DNA of 64,000 nucleotides from Argyresthia goedartella (GCA_949825045.1 OX463829.1:7006001-7070000), one strand, 5' to 3'; numbered from the stretch's first letter, positions 46,098 to 57,110 are shown. Numbers and translations are program-made. The notes: generated by a model from the sequence alone, not told the origin.

Positions 46098-47296
46098 TGT
46101 GAGATATTACCACAGGAGAAAGCCTCGTGGTATTTTAGCTAATATGAATGTGTGTGTGTGGGTTGTTTCTAAGAGGTGTACGGCCGGTATGATGAGAGAC
46201 GCTGTTTGGCTTTTTACGATCTATTTTTATTCTAATGTTTCCCGTTATTTCCAAGATGGGCTGACACCATAGAATAGGTGCCAGATGTGTGAGGGAACGT
46301 TGTGAGCCTTTTGTGCTTCGAAGCTTTTTCAATTGTTCCTAAATAGCAGTCAATTGTTTTGTCTAGTTTCTGGGAGTTTGGTGAGATGGCCTTTTTATGG
46401 CATGCACTTGTTTAGATTTTGTTTATTGTCGGGTTTAGTATATTTGCAGTTTAGCTACATAAAAATAATTCTAGGATTGTTAAGTTTTGGGTTGGCTTAT
46501 TCACTGAGTTTCAGGGTTTAGTGGATGGTTATTGTTAATGACTGTTTTGAATGGTCTTTCGAAGATGAGGAGAAAATAAATCTCGAGGAGAATTATCTCG
46601 AATTTATTTTCAGGCAAAGCAATATAAGTATATGTAGCTATAATAATGTTTTATTAGTTGATTTTGATATTGCGTAGGTAGGGAATTGTTATATCCTGCC
46701 TATGACGCACCTATAAATGTGATTATGCCTTAATCAATAGGGGCGACCGCGGCCGCGGTAAGTGGTGGTTTATTATTGTCAGGCGGCGAGTGGTGCTGAG
46801 AGAAATAAAGTTAGAGGTAGGTAATCACTATCAATGATGTCCTAATCGGAATGATCTCACCAGGTTGGTCTGTTTAGCGGCGGTGGTGGTGGAGGCAGTA
46901 GCGTTGAGGGTGTGTTGCGTAGGCGTCGCTCGCTGCCGGCCTGTCGCTGCGTGGCTCAGACGTGCACCTGGCCTAGAATAAATTCTAGGGCTTGCACAGA
47001 TGGGATGCCTAAGAGTATCGCGCAGTTCTCTGGGCATTCATTACACTTGACCGCACTAGTATCATCACAATCACTGAAATGCGTGGCACAGATGGGGTGC
47101 CTAGATGGATCGCGCACATTTCCCAGGTAACCCTTGCAGTAACACGCGGTATAAGCCAGCCTATAAGCCAGGCTCGTTTTCAGGCCTCCGGAGGCAGAAC
47201 AAAAGGCGCGCGCCGGGTATGAAAACTATTGTTTGTTTAAATGCGTTTGGGAGATCTCGGGGGGATACGTCCGTTCGGTCCGGCAACACAAACTCC

Positions 47297-47320
47297 CTGA
47301 GAAACATAACAACTTAAATA
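47297..47320. repeat. target-site duplication, right copy
   Basis: Exact repeat of 42387-42410; marks the 5' boundary of the minus-strand OTU element at 47296. Confidence 0.85.
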
Positions 47321-48521
47321 AAAGAAAATATTTAACATTTTCTAGTAATATTATTGAATCAGACTGTGATTATACTATATTATTGAAGACTTCGCGAGCC
47401 CTTCGACATACACATATACTTAAGAAACATATGGTAAGGTCTGACGGACAAAAGACTTCATTATAATGCGATACAAGATTATTTTGCACAACAATTTAAC
47501 CAACAAAGTCTAATTTTAAAGTAAATTTCAGGTGCTTGAATTTAAAAAATTACTATGCAGACTTTTAAGCAAAATGGGGATATAATTTTTGGCGACTATA
47601 AGGGTTATTGATTCCATATTTGGCGGGTAAGAGGCCAGGTTAACAAAGGTGATTGAAAAAAAACTTTAAATGCAGTTCAAATTGCTTTTAATAACAAATT
47701 AAAGTCTTCTTTCAGAAATATGCTCAACAATATTAAGGGTACATTTTGGAAAAGCCGTTGAACACTCTGTATAGGTAGTTGCTAATGCAAAACATCGTGA
47801 GGGAAACGTCAAATCTTTAAAGCTAACAATAATAATAATAATAATAATAATAATGATTTATTCAATAAACATATCACAAAAATTACAAAATGACTAATGA
47901 ATACAAAATACGAAAGGTACAGTTTCATGTTATATAAACTTAACTAAAGATAGATACATCATCTGTTTATGAGATTAGGTGTTGCTAGTAAGCAAAATAA
48001 CGTCAGAGTCGATACTCCCCAAGGTAGGGTTTCCCATGTGTTTTGGGATGAGTAGCGAGGCTCTTCCCCTAAAGATATGAATGAAGAAAAATTAGCAGAC
48101 CTAATCAGGTACTTTTACAGTTTTAATGTAATGCAGGTATCTAAAACTTAAAGAAGGTAATTTAAAGTTAAAAAATTCTTAATTTAGTGCCTAAAATAGT
48201 CAGTATTTGGGTACGTGTGAGTATTTGTGAGTGTATATATGGGTGTGTGAGATGAGAAAGTGTAGTGGATGTATGTGAAGTGAGGTGTGTTATGAATGTT
48301 TGTGTATTATTTTTACCATCATTTCTAAAAAATACGAAAGTATGTGCAACTAAAATATAATTATCAAATATGTATTTATCAAGTATTGATTGTACCATTT
48401 TATTTATTTTGTTATACTTATTATTGTAAAATGGCGATGAAATTTTCTGTGTCGTCATAATTCATCGATCTTAACCACTTAGAAATAAGATTTTTGCATT
48501 CAAAATTTGGTTTAGGATATT
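47321..48521 (-). mobile_element. probable LINE 3' UTR and unique flank
   Basis: A microsatellite AAT repeat (47827-47855) followed by GATTTATTCAATAAACATATC looks like the 3' tail of a minus-strand LINE. Sequence to about 48130 fits its UTR. No recognisable reverse transcriptase is attached; 48458-48168 is open but has no known motif. Confidence 0.4.
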
Positions 48522-48724
48522 TATATGTCACCGGAAAATAATACGATCCGCAAGTTTATAAATTTCCTAATTTTTTTTCCGCAAGTTTATAAATATACTA
48601 ACCTAACCTAACCTAACATAACCTAACCCAACCTAACCTAGCCTAATATAATCTAGAAGGAAGTTTATAAATTTCCTAGGAAATTTATAAACTTGCGGAT
48701 CGTATTAATTTCCGGTGACATATA
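48522..48724. mobile_element. inverted-repeat element enclosing CCTAA repeats
   Basis: 203 bp. Both ends read inward TATATGTCACCGGAAA then (A/T)TAATACGATCCGCAAG, TTTATAAATTTCCT, about 48 bp nearly identical inverted. Between them lies an imperfect run of about nine CCTAA-type units (48598-48646), the insect telomere pentamer. Shares its terminal bases with 14530-14927. Confidence 0.75.
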
Positions 48725-48829
48725 CACAATATTGCAGGTTTTATTTTATAGATAGGGCCCTAGAAATTTAAAAAAATCTCTGCATAAATCTTTTCTTTGT
48801 TGAGGTTATAAAAAGTTTATCTTTTCGTC

Positions 48830-50058
48830 TTTTAGAACTAGATGTATACTCAAGAGTCGATTTTTGATTCAAGATGTTGTTTAACCAGAATATTCTGAAT
48901 ATAAAGTTGTCTAACAGTCAAAACGTCACAGAAAAAGTTCTTCGGTCGGAAAGATCCTGGGCTTTAAGGTAAAGTAGACCTTTAAAACCTGTATCCAGGC
49001 ATCATGATATGGAGAGCTCTCTTGAAGACCTCTGGGTCACGGTGAAGACTAGCACGGCCGGACTCTCTTTAAATATTTGTCTTGTTTACCTCCCAGATTA
49101 TCTCAAAATGGATGAATTCAGTAACTGGTTCGAAATATGCTCAAACAAACTACTCGCAGGAGTTGGAGACCATAAAACCAAAACAATCATTTTAGGCGAC
49201 TTCCCTAACCTGGAATGGTCACGCGACCCAGCCTCCTCCCACAGCATGCTTAACACAGGTCCACTCGACTCTAAATCCGAGCTGCTTCTCAATCTGATGG
49301 CACTCGGTGGTTTGAGCCAGTGCAACCATGTGTGCAACGTTAACAACAGAATTTTGGATTTAATATTAACGGATTACCCAAACCTAACCCTGACCGATTG
49401 TGATGCCATATCTCGAGCCGACAGGCACCATCCGGCAATCGTGGCCGAACTGCTGGATGTGCCCAGACCGCTAATCGCAAAGTAAAAAAAAAACTCTTAA
49501 TTACCGCAAATGCGACTTCGCTAAGTGCATCCAAGCTCTAGACTCAATTAACTGGCCCGTATTGTTGGGTAATGCTGACGTCAATCTGGACCTGGAGGCT
49601 TTCTATTCTACCTTGAATAACATAATAAAAAAAACACACCGCTCAAAAGAGTTGGTGATAATAGACATCCCCTTTGGTTTTCAGAACCCTTAAAAGCTTG
49701 CATAGAGGAAAAAAATAAAGTTCACAGACATTATAAAAAATATCAGAATCCCCGCGACTACGATGAGTTCCAAATGCTACGCACTAGATCCAAAAAAATA
49801 ATCAAGTACTGCTACAAATCTTTCCTTAATAGCGTTGAGGACTCTCTTAGTGAAACGACTAAATTATTTTTCACTTTCGTTAAGACCAAAAGAGCTAATA
49901 ACTCGATTCCGGAGACCATGTATTTTGGTGACAAATCTGCTCGTGGTGGGCAAGAAATATGTAACTTATTCTCCGATTACTCCATTGACAAAATAATTCC
50001 CTTATTTGCACCTCCCCAACATGTTATGCAATACTTATCTCAAAAGAGATTCGCATAG
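48830..50058 (+). mobile_element. LINE endonuclease and linker, truncated
   Basis: Plus-strand frame 49009-49485 reads as an APE-type endonuclease: LNICLVYLPDYLK, TIILGDFPNLEWS (GDF-N motif), NNRILDLILTDYPN, SRADRHHPAIVAEL (S-x-D-x-H-H-P). The linker continues with frameshifts (49774-50058, KIIKYCYKSFLNSVED, LFFTFVKTKRANNSIP, ARGGQEICNLFSDY). Cut off before the reverse transcriptase. Confidence 0.7.
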
Positions 50059-50870
50059 AGCGAAATAAATATTTTTTAGTAGTGATGCATTGGTAACGTG
50101 TCTCAAATTTTTAAATATATATATTAGTTTACGAACTTTGCCATTTAGAGTTTGAATATGTTTTTTAAAATTTAAGTTCCGATCTAATGTTATGCCTAAA
50201 TATTCGATTGTAGGGGTTCTTTCTAAGGTTTTACATGAGCAGTTAGTTTCATCTTTACATATATGTGAGGTCAAATTAAAATCAGCATAAGGTTGGGTCG
50301 TGGTGTTTATAGAGAAGGTTAAATATTTAGTTTTATCGGCGTTTAAGGTTAAAATATTTTGCTGCAGCCATTAAGATATCATGTTAAAACCGTTTTGTGC
50401 ATTTTCAAAAACATCTGTCCAATTTCTTCCTTTGAAAAGCAGAACGGTATCGTCAGCATAGGTTACTATGTTGCCATCGGGTAGTTTAAGGCTGCAAAGT
50501 TCATTAATATATATCAAGAATAGAGTGGGTCCAAGAATGATGCCCTGAGGTACCCCCACTCTACGGGCTGGGTAGTGCTCATATATTCACCTATTTTTAC
50601 ACTTTGCTTTCTATCAGATAGGTAGCTTTTGAAAAAATTGAATTGGTTACCCCTTAGATTAGACCAAGAGAATCAAGTTTAGATACAAGGAGTGGGATCG
50701 CCAGATCAACGAAAATCCCCAAACATCTTTCTCCTCTATCCAAGTTCTCAGTTATGAAGTCAGTGACTACATAAACGGCAGATTTTTTAGAGGTAGATTT
50801 TTTGGAACGAAAACCAAACTATCTCTCTGACAAGTTGTTGTTGCTTTGCAGCTGCAGCGTGTAGTCCCTT
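50059..50870 (-). mobile_element. LINE reverse transcriptase fragment
   Basis: Minus-strand order: FGFRSKKSTSKKSAVYVVTD, GERCLGIFVDLA (about 50830-50700), [20 protein letters not shown] and catalytic YADD (50559-50440), then IEYLGITLDRNLNFKKHIQ and LIYIFKNLRHVTNASLL (50220-50070). It meets the plus-strand LINE tail-to-tail at about 50058. Confidence 0.75.
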
Positions 50871-51077
50871 TGAATTTGAATTGAATATCTGTCTAAACGT
50901 GGGAAAAACTATGCTCTGCCTGTTATTTGAATTTTTTGTTTTTTTTTAATACGTTGCATATGTGGACTTTACTTTACTTCACGAAACAATGAAAATCAGA
51001 AAAAAAAATGTACAAAACGAGTTGAAACCTTAACAAGCCTTTATTAGACTCAGTGTTATCTCTGCTTTTATTTCCAG

Positions 51078-51277
51078 CCATGACCTCCTACATCCCCATC
51101 ACACCCAGAATCAGCGCCGAGGTGATTGTCCACCTACGCGAAAGCTTCTTCGCGGACGAGCCCCTGAACAAGGCGGTGTCGCTGTGCGAGAGGGGTCAAC
51201 CTCACGCCGCGCTAGAGCGGCTGTGCGAGGCGACTATTTCTGACGGATTGTCTGTAGCTGCGATTGAAGATGGCGTG
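51078..51277 (+). CDS. arylalkylamine N-acetyltransferase exon (GNAT, Dat-like)
   Basis: GC-rich exon with acceptor TTTATTTCCAG and donor GTAAGT. It encodes MTSYIPITPRISAEVIVHLR, ESFFADEPLNKAVSLCE and a segment ending DGLSVAAIEDGV. The block FF-x-DEPLN is characteristic of insect arylalkylamine/dopamine N-acetyltransferases, which acetylate dopamine, serotonin or octopamine using acetyl-CoA in cuticle and neurotransmitter metabolism. The acetyl-CoA loop lies in later exons, which were not found in the following 12.7 kb. The ATG at 51080 has a good context (AGCCATGA) just after the acceptor. It may be the true start after a non-coding first exon, or this may be an internal exon. The exon ends in phase 0. 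Confidence 0.75.
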
Positions 51278-51534
51278 GTAAGTGGCCAGCTCTAAAGAGT
51301 ATTTCAGATAACTTGACCCTTTCTGTTAATTTGGCTGATGTGGTGCGGAACTGTCTACTGACACCAAAAAAAAAATTAGGTAAATGAAATATCCGGTTGG
51401 AGTTTTCCGCTATCTCGTGTGGTGGGTACGTGTAAGTGGGATATTTTCCAAATTTTGACCATAGCTGATGATATTTTAAGCTGAGATTATATTTCTTTTG
51501 TCATTTGCCCCCTATATCTATGGATAAATCATTT

Positions 51535-52560
51535 GTGCTAACATACCCCTCCATGGCCTCATGTGAAGTAGGTTCTATTCCCCCGGCCCCTCCGGATAAA
51601 CTTGTTCCGCCGCGGGGACATTCTGACATGAATTTTCATGGAGGCTCATCGTCTTAAAAAAGTGGGCCTCCATCCTAACCAAACGATGTACACCCATCCA
51701 AGCTTAGAACCAGGTGAAACTGTGTACCAGCCTCTGATGGAGCTCCCTGAGTGGTCCTTGTGGAAAGAGAGGCTCGGCCCTTCTCTGGCACATCTATCAA
51801 CCCCATTAAATTTGGATAATTGTTATTTTCGAATAAAATAAATCAAGTAAAGAAAGATGGTATCAAAAAGATTGGGAGAAACCGAATATCGGTCACCTTC
51901 ACAACATACAATGACGCGAATAAATTCATCTACAACCCCATCTTAACTAATAACAAATATGAGGCATTCATACTAACTTTTGCTGTCTCACGTATGGGCT
52001 TGGTCAGGGGTGTCCCTTGTTAATTTGTTAAGTCTGCTCATATGGGCTGTGGCGAGATCCTGAAGGCGCGCCGACTGAAGCGTAAGAAAGTGGAGAATGG
52101 AATGCTTTCTTGAATTCTGACTCAGTCAGTAGTGGTGACCTTAGGTGTCAAATGTTATCCGAGGGTTTTCTCATTTCACACATCCTTACTTTTTGAGACA
52201 TATCTGTTCCTACCATCGGGCTGCTTCCGTTGTGTCCAACCTCACAGTGGGGATGACTGTACAGTATCAAGTCGAGAGGCTAACTGCTTGTTCTGCGCGG
52301 GCATTCACAGCTCAACGGGCAAGGATTGTCCTGAGCAGAGCAGACAGAAATATATCAAATCGGTGATGACAGGACCATATATCCTATGGTGAGGCATCTA
52401 AGAAAATCCTACCATCCAACAAAACATATGTCATCCACAACAACATCTTACCGTAAAACAGTTTGAAACCATCGCTGATGACCCTCTTAATCACCTAGTT
52501 GTTATGACAGAGTTGCTCACCAACAAATAATAGCGGACATTCCATCATCGCTGCCCAACG
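51535..52560 (+). mobile_element. LINE ORF1 relic with CCHC knuckles
   Basis: Broken plus-strand frames: PEWSLWKERLGPSLAHLS (51640-51840), GRNRISVTFTTYNDANKFIY (51870-51940) resembling an RNA-binding fold, FAVSRMGLVRGVP (51985-52017), and zinc knuckles CFRCVQPHSGDDC and CLFCAGIHSSTGKDC (52222-52335). Typical ORF1 (gag-like) of a LINE; sits in the presumed intron of the acetyltransferase gene. Confidence 0.7.
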
Positions 52561-52869
52561 GATTTTTGTTTTTCCCCCTTTTGGGAACACCATTAAGTAT
52601 CACTTGTCATAAATAATTTTGAACGTTATGCCATGGTAACAAAATTCAAAAATAATAACGGGAAATGGCGTTTCTAGAAATGCCGTGGGAGGTGGGTCCT
52701 TAAGAACCGCTTAAATGTAATACTGGCTCTAACATTACCCGAGCGAGAGACAGACAGCTTGATGTTGGGGGTCCGTCAAACACAGGTAGAACGCGCGAGG
52801 ATAGATATAATCTCAAAGTTCAATGAAGCTCTACCGTCTACCATCCGACGTCGCACACCAACTGTCAAA

Positions 52870-52985
52870 TTAATATTGTAATATTTGTGTTAGTTAAACA
52901 CAACCAATTTTAAAAGAGATCTAAAAATCAATCTGTGGAGATTGAGCTCTGCCTCTCCCACAGTGGTCCAATATACAGAATGAAT
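52870..52985 (+). mobile_element. LINE family A 3' UTR fragment
   Basis: AAAAGAGATCTAAAAATCAATCTGTGG is the plus-strand form of the family A UTR at 62900-62935. A small truncated insertion. Confidence 0.5.
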
Positions 52986-53039
52986 TAGACTTGTCCAGAG
53001 TCACGCTCGAGTATCAGAGAGAGAGGCGATAATACCACT

Positions 53040-55745
53040 TATTTTTTTGCTCGTAGGAGCCGCCAAAATTAAGGCATCGTTCAAAAATGACAAGAAAAGA
53101 GGCTCGCATAAAGAAGAAGCAGAAGAACATGTTTTTAAAAAAACGGGATTCCTGGAGGTTATGGCAGAGATCAGAAAAATACGCAGACATAAATCAGGTA
53201 TTGCGGAGAGTCTGGCTATGTTGACCTCGAGGATGCAAGAGGTTATAGAAAAATGCTCGGCCATTACTGGAGCTGTCTCTGCTAAGCTGGACAATCTAGA
53301 AGTGAGGGCAAGGAAAGGGAAAAAGGAAAGGAAAGATGAAAAAATGCTAGATATGCATATGCGCAGATGCGTAGATATGGAGATACCTCAACAAAAAAAT
53401 AACCAGGACAACACAAAACCCATCTCTAAAATACAACCGGTAAAAGACGGAAACACAGAGAAACCTACGACTGCACACGTTATCTACCCTACTGCACAGC
53501 TGGGCAACTGTCCGCCCCTGCACTGAACCGCTGGACCAAGTGTTACAACATTGAGGGCAGTGGAACAGAGAGTAGGTGGAGTAGACATTTCCATCTGTGG
53601 ATTATGCTTTCTGGAGCGAACGACGTAAGAGCATATCTGCAGGAATTATATTCGCCGGGAACAGGAATACCTGAAGAACTGAAACCAAAAGGTGGATACA
53701 AGTTCTTTAAGATAAGTGTCCCAGCTGACTTACATGTAAAATGCTTTTCGATCGATATATGGCCAGATAATTCCAGAGTAAAAGCCTGAATTCCCTTTCG
53801 AGGAGCACGGCTGAAGACTACCCCGCTAAAAGTGTGCACATCTCAAAACGTTCACCCCTTTCTATCAAAACACGCGGGGCCTACGCCCAAAAGTGAAAAG
53901 TTTTTACACAAGTGTGCTAGCCACTACCGCAGACTTATTGCAGTTACGGAGATGAGGATGAGTGAATGACTCTACACCCGACGGGGAGCTAGTTCCAGTC
54001 GGATATACAATACTACGAAGCGACAGGAGGGATGGGCGAGAACATGGGCTCCCCCATGTTTTCGCCCGTCCATCCTACTGGCTAAACCATCATGGGGACT
54101 ACGAAGAATTTAACTCCAAGGCTAACCTGGATAAGGCCACATTTGAAATAATTGGTCCGAAAGTGCACTCAAAAAATAAGTTTATCTTTATGTGTTGTGT
54201 CGTACACTAATATCCCTCATAGTAAAAATATAATGACTATCTCGGTAAAATATCTGGGGATGTTTAAAATACTGAGAAAGGAAATATTGAAACATAATAA
54301 AGTTGTATTGGCAGGCGATTTTTGTAGCCACGGTATATGTAAATTTATGTTATGATTAATTCGTAAGGCCCCATTTGAAATAGTTGGTCCGAAAGTGCAC
54401 TCAAAAAATAAGTTTATCTTTATGTGTTGTGTCGTACACTTATATCCCTCAAAGTAAAAATATAATGAGTATCTCGGGAAAATATCTCGGGATGTTTAAA
54501 ATACTGAAAAAGGAAATATTGAAACATAATAAAGTTGTATTCGCAGGCGATTTTTGTAGCCACGGTATATGTAAATTTATAATTAGAATTATTCGTGACC
54601 GCTTACAAACTTCGTCAGAGAAACTTTGTAGAAAACAGCAATTGTAGGCAGTTATATTCAGTGCTAACTAAGATGCAGGAGACCGACGTTTATTTTGAAA
54701 TGGAGTCCCTAGTACCAAAGTTAGACCCGCAGCATCCGTCTCTAGCTATCAGCTTAACGTGCAGCAGGAACGCCAGTCTCCGGAGAGCAGTCCCGTACAG
54801 ACAATGTTGTCGCCGACAGATCTCAGAGATCAATGAAACAGACCTCAATGGAACTTCCGTTAGGCTAACTTCATCAACTGTATGTGATGTTGTTAACAAC
54901 AGAGTGGAATCTACTATACGCGATACAGCTTGTGGAAGACGCAGTAACACATTTTTACCAAATTATTAATAATTTGATAGATGATTGATTGCACACCAAG
55001 AAAAAATTGTAAAGCTGTGGATCGCCCCAGTTATAATTAACCAGCCGACATAATATTAAAGAAAAAGCCGAATTGCATAAGACGTTTAAAAGTAGTAAGT
55101 CTCGATGTGATTACGAAGTGATTACGTAGATCACGTATTAAATCTAACATAGAGGCCCTTCACAATGAATACCTCTCCAAAGTTCAAATGATGACGATGA
55201 TGCTCCCAAGTCTTATTGGAATTTTGTAAAAAGCAAAAGAGAGAAACGAGGTAGTGCTACGGTCATACCAAGAATGGAGTGACATTGACGGATAAGGCTG
55301 TTCAGGGTCAGATGTCAGTGGCATAGACTGTTGGCAGTACTATCAACATTTACTAAAGTAGCGTAGCATCTTTAAGCAAATGGGGGAACTGGTTTCAGAT
55401 GCACAGCACGGGTTCCGATCGGGGCGCAGTACAACCTCCAATCTATGTCTCTGTTTTATCTCGCATGTGACACCGGTGCTCGACGCGCGCGGCCAGGTCG
55501 AAGTAGCACACTTCGACTTAAGAAAGGCATTATATACGGTCGATAACGGCATCCTTCTTGTGAAACTAAGTGGTGTGGGATGCCCCTCACAGTTGATGTA
55601 GTTATTTTGCAGTTACCTTAGAGATCCGAGAGTGACCCAAGGCAGCAACCTGGGACCTCTGGAGTTCGTCATCATGATAAATGATCTACCGATGGTAGAT
55701 AGGCTCTCAGCAAGCTGTTATATCATAATAAATTGTGTGATGCAA
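53040..55745 (+). mobile_element. degenerate LINE: ORF1, endonuclease, reverse transcriptase
   Basis: ORF1 part 53047-53526 (coiled-coil-like KTGFLEVMAEIRKIRRHKSG, TSRMQEVIEKCSAITGAVSA) and 53604-53880 (GGYKFFKISVPADLHVKCFS). Endonuclease begins near 53962 (GYTILRSDRRDGREHG), with GDF motif in VVLAGDFCSHG, duplicated in tandem (54133-54364 and 54365-54596). Then LDPQHPSLAISL, linker, and reverse transcriptase pieces QHGFRSGRSTTSNLCL, VAHFDLRKA, TQGSNLGPLEFVIMINDLP (55385-55700). Many stops; the downstream catalytic motif is absent. Confidence 0.7.
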
Positions 55746-56091
55746 TCAATTGATGGGTTTGATTCAATTCAAAGTTGCCCGAGATGCTTCTTTTTATAAT
55801 ATGTTTCTTATAGCCTGTTCATTTCATTTAAACCGTCGTTGTTGACTCGTCGGTCGTTTGCCCAATTTATTTAGTAGTCTAGTTCTTCAATAAGTAGACT
55901 TTCTAGTGATTTGACTCTAAAACTTTAGAATGGGGCTATGAAGAGCAAACTTTAGAGATATAAAATAATAAAACCGGATATTAATTAAGAAAATTTAACT
56001 CCACAACGCTGTGAGAGATTAGAAAAACTCTAAAGATGACACTTTAAAAAAACGAATATTCCTAGATGAAAACTTGTGGAGACGAATCAAA

Positions 56092-56330
56092 TGAGCTCAA
56101 ACACGACAGGGTTGCGACCTTTTGTTACAGAGTTCCCATGGCCGCCTTCCGGCTCTATCATCAGATCAGCTCCAGGTCATACAAATATTTTATAGGATCA
56201 AAGGACATGTCAAGATAAATCAGTCGTGCCCAAACTCGATAGGGTTGCGTCGTTTTATTACAGAGTTCCTAAGGCTATCTTCCGGCTCAATCATCAGATC
56301 AGCTCTATGTCATAAAAATACTGAGTAAAA
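56092..56330 (+). repeat. two tandem copies of a dispersed repeat
   Basis: Two units about 130 bp apart share CAAACTCGATAGGGTTGCG or a close variant, then TTACAGAGTTCC, CTTCCGGCTC and ATCATCAGATCAGCTC. The motif is a familiar moth/butterfly repeat by memory of style; identity not proven. Confidence 0.45.
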
Positions 56331-56395
56331 ATAAAGAGTGAGGACCAAAGGTCAAGACGAATAAAATGCGCCCAAACTCGATAGTGTTATATCCA

Positions 56396-56509
56396 TAGTA
56401 TATCGATTGCTCCCATGAGCGCAACATTTGGCAGTCACTCTTCAAAGAAAATGCGCCCCCGACAATTACGGCATTTAGCGCCCTTGGGAGCAATTGATAT
56501 GCTATGCGT
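56396..56509. repeat. inverted-repeat element
   Basis: Ends CATAGTATATCGATTGCTCC and, inverted, CATAGCATATCAATTGCTCC, about 29 bp of complementarity around a 56-bp centre. MITE-like. Confidence 0.5.
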
Positions 56510-56514
56510 TTCCC

Positions 56515-57110
56515 GTAACAGATTAGGGACCCAGGTCATTCTGGCATTGTTAGTAACGAGGTGGTTGACTCGTTAGCAAAGGATTCTGTGGGGACTGGTG
56601 ATCCCTCCAATTTTAAGGTCCACTCCCAGGATCTCTCTAAATCACGACTAGATCATTCTTGGCTCCGTACTGACAAATTCAAAAGCCAAGATAAACACTA
56701 CGGTAATATTCTATCCATAATTTCGAGACGTCTTTTCTTCATTTAGAGATCTTTCTTCCTAGATAAATCGGTCACATCTATCGCCTGTCGTCTTCGATTG
56801 GGACGCAACTGCACACCTGTCCATCTCGCAAAACTTAGGCTAAGGGATAATCCTGTGTGAAGGTGGCCAGCGGTCCTCGTGATAATTTGTTCTTTGAATG
56901 CTCTAATAATCATACACGTCGTGTCAATCTAAACTTCCTTCTTACCTTATCTCACCCATCCTTTGTCAATGGCACCTACTCTCAAAAGTTCATCGCAGAT
57001 GGCGCTGGTATAGTAGGAGGCTGTCTATCTGTCAAAATTATCAAATTCTATTTACTTCTTCTTATAATATATGGCGTGCTAGGGTAGTTTGAGGTTAATT
57101 TTTCCGGTAT
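56515..57110 (+). mobile_element. LINE RNase H C-terminus and downstream domain
   Basis: Reads PGHSGIVSNEVVDSLAKDSV (RNase H end motif), then HSWLRTDKFKSQ, CRLRLGRNCTPVHLAKLRLR and LFFECSNNHTRRVNL (post-RNase H zinc-binding-like region), with frameshifts. RNase H in a LINE fits I-like clades. It may or may not belong to the element at 53040. Confidence 0.65.

Larger units (their letters stand above)
42411..47296 (-). mobile_element. OTU-endonuclease non-LTR retroelement, copy 2, with target-site duplication
   Basis: About 4.9 kb bounded by an exact 24-25 bp direct repeat. On the minus strand: a leader from 47296, an OTU domain (46097-45573), a second leader-like stretch homologous to the first (46870 against 45310; 46380-46440 against 44910-44965), a second OTU domain running into an APE-type endonuclease (44650-43870), a nested LINE end (43441-43860), RTE-like C-terminal remnants and a (CATT)n tail at 42411-42434. 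The core of the reverse transcriptase is missing, so the copy is non-autonomous. Long target duplication and short-repeat tail fit target-primed retrotransposition. Clade uncertain, RTE-like by its C-terminus. Confidence 0.8.

Noticed and set aside
47827..47855. AAT microsatellite as an independent feature
   Set aside because: Its position directly before a TTTATTCAATAAACAT stretch makes a LINE 3' tail more likely than a free microsatellite.
48950..50870. Single LINE with 5' inversion (twin priming)
   Set aside because: Twin priming leaves the 3' part in the normal orientation beyond the inverted 5' part; here both parts point their 3' sides at the junction, which does not fit.
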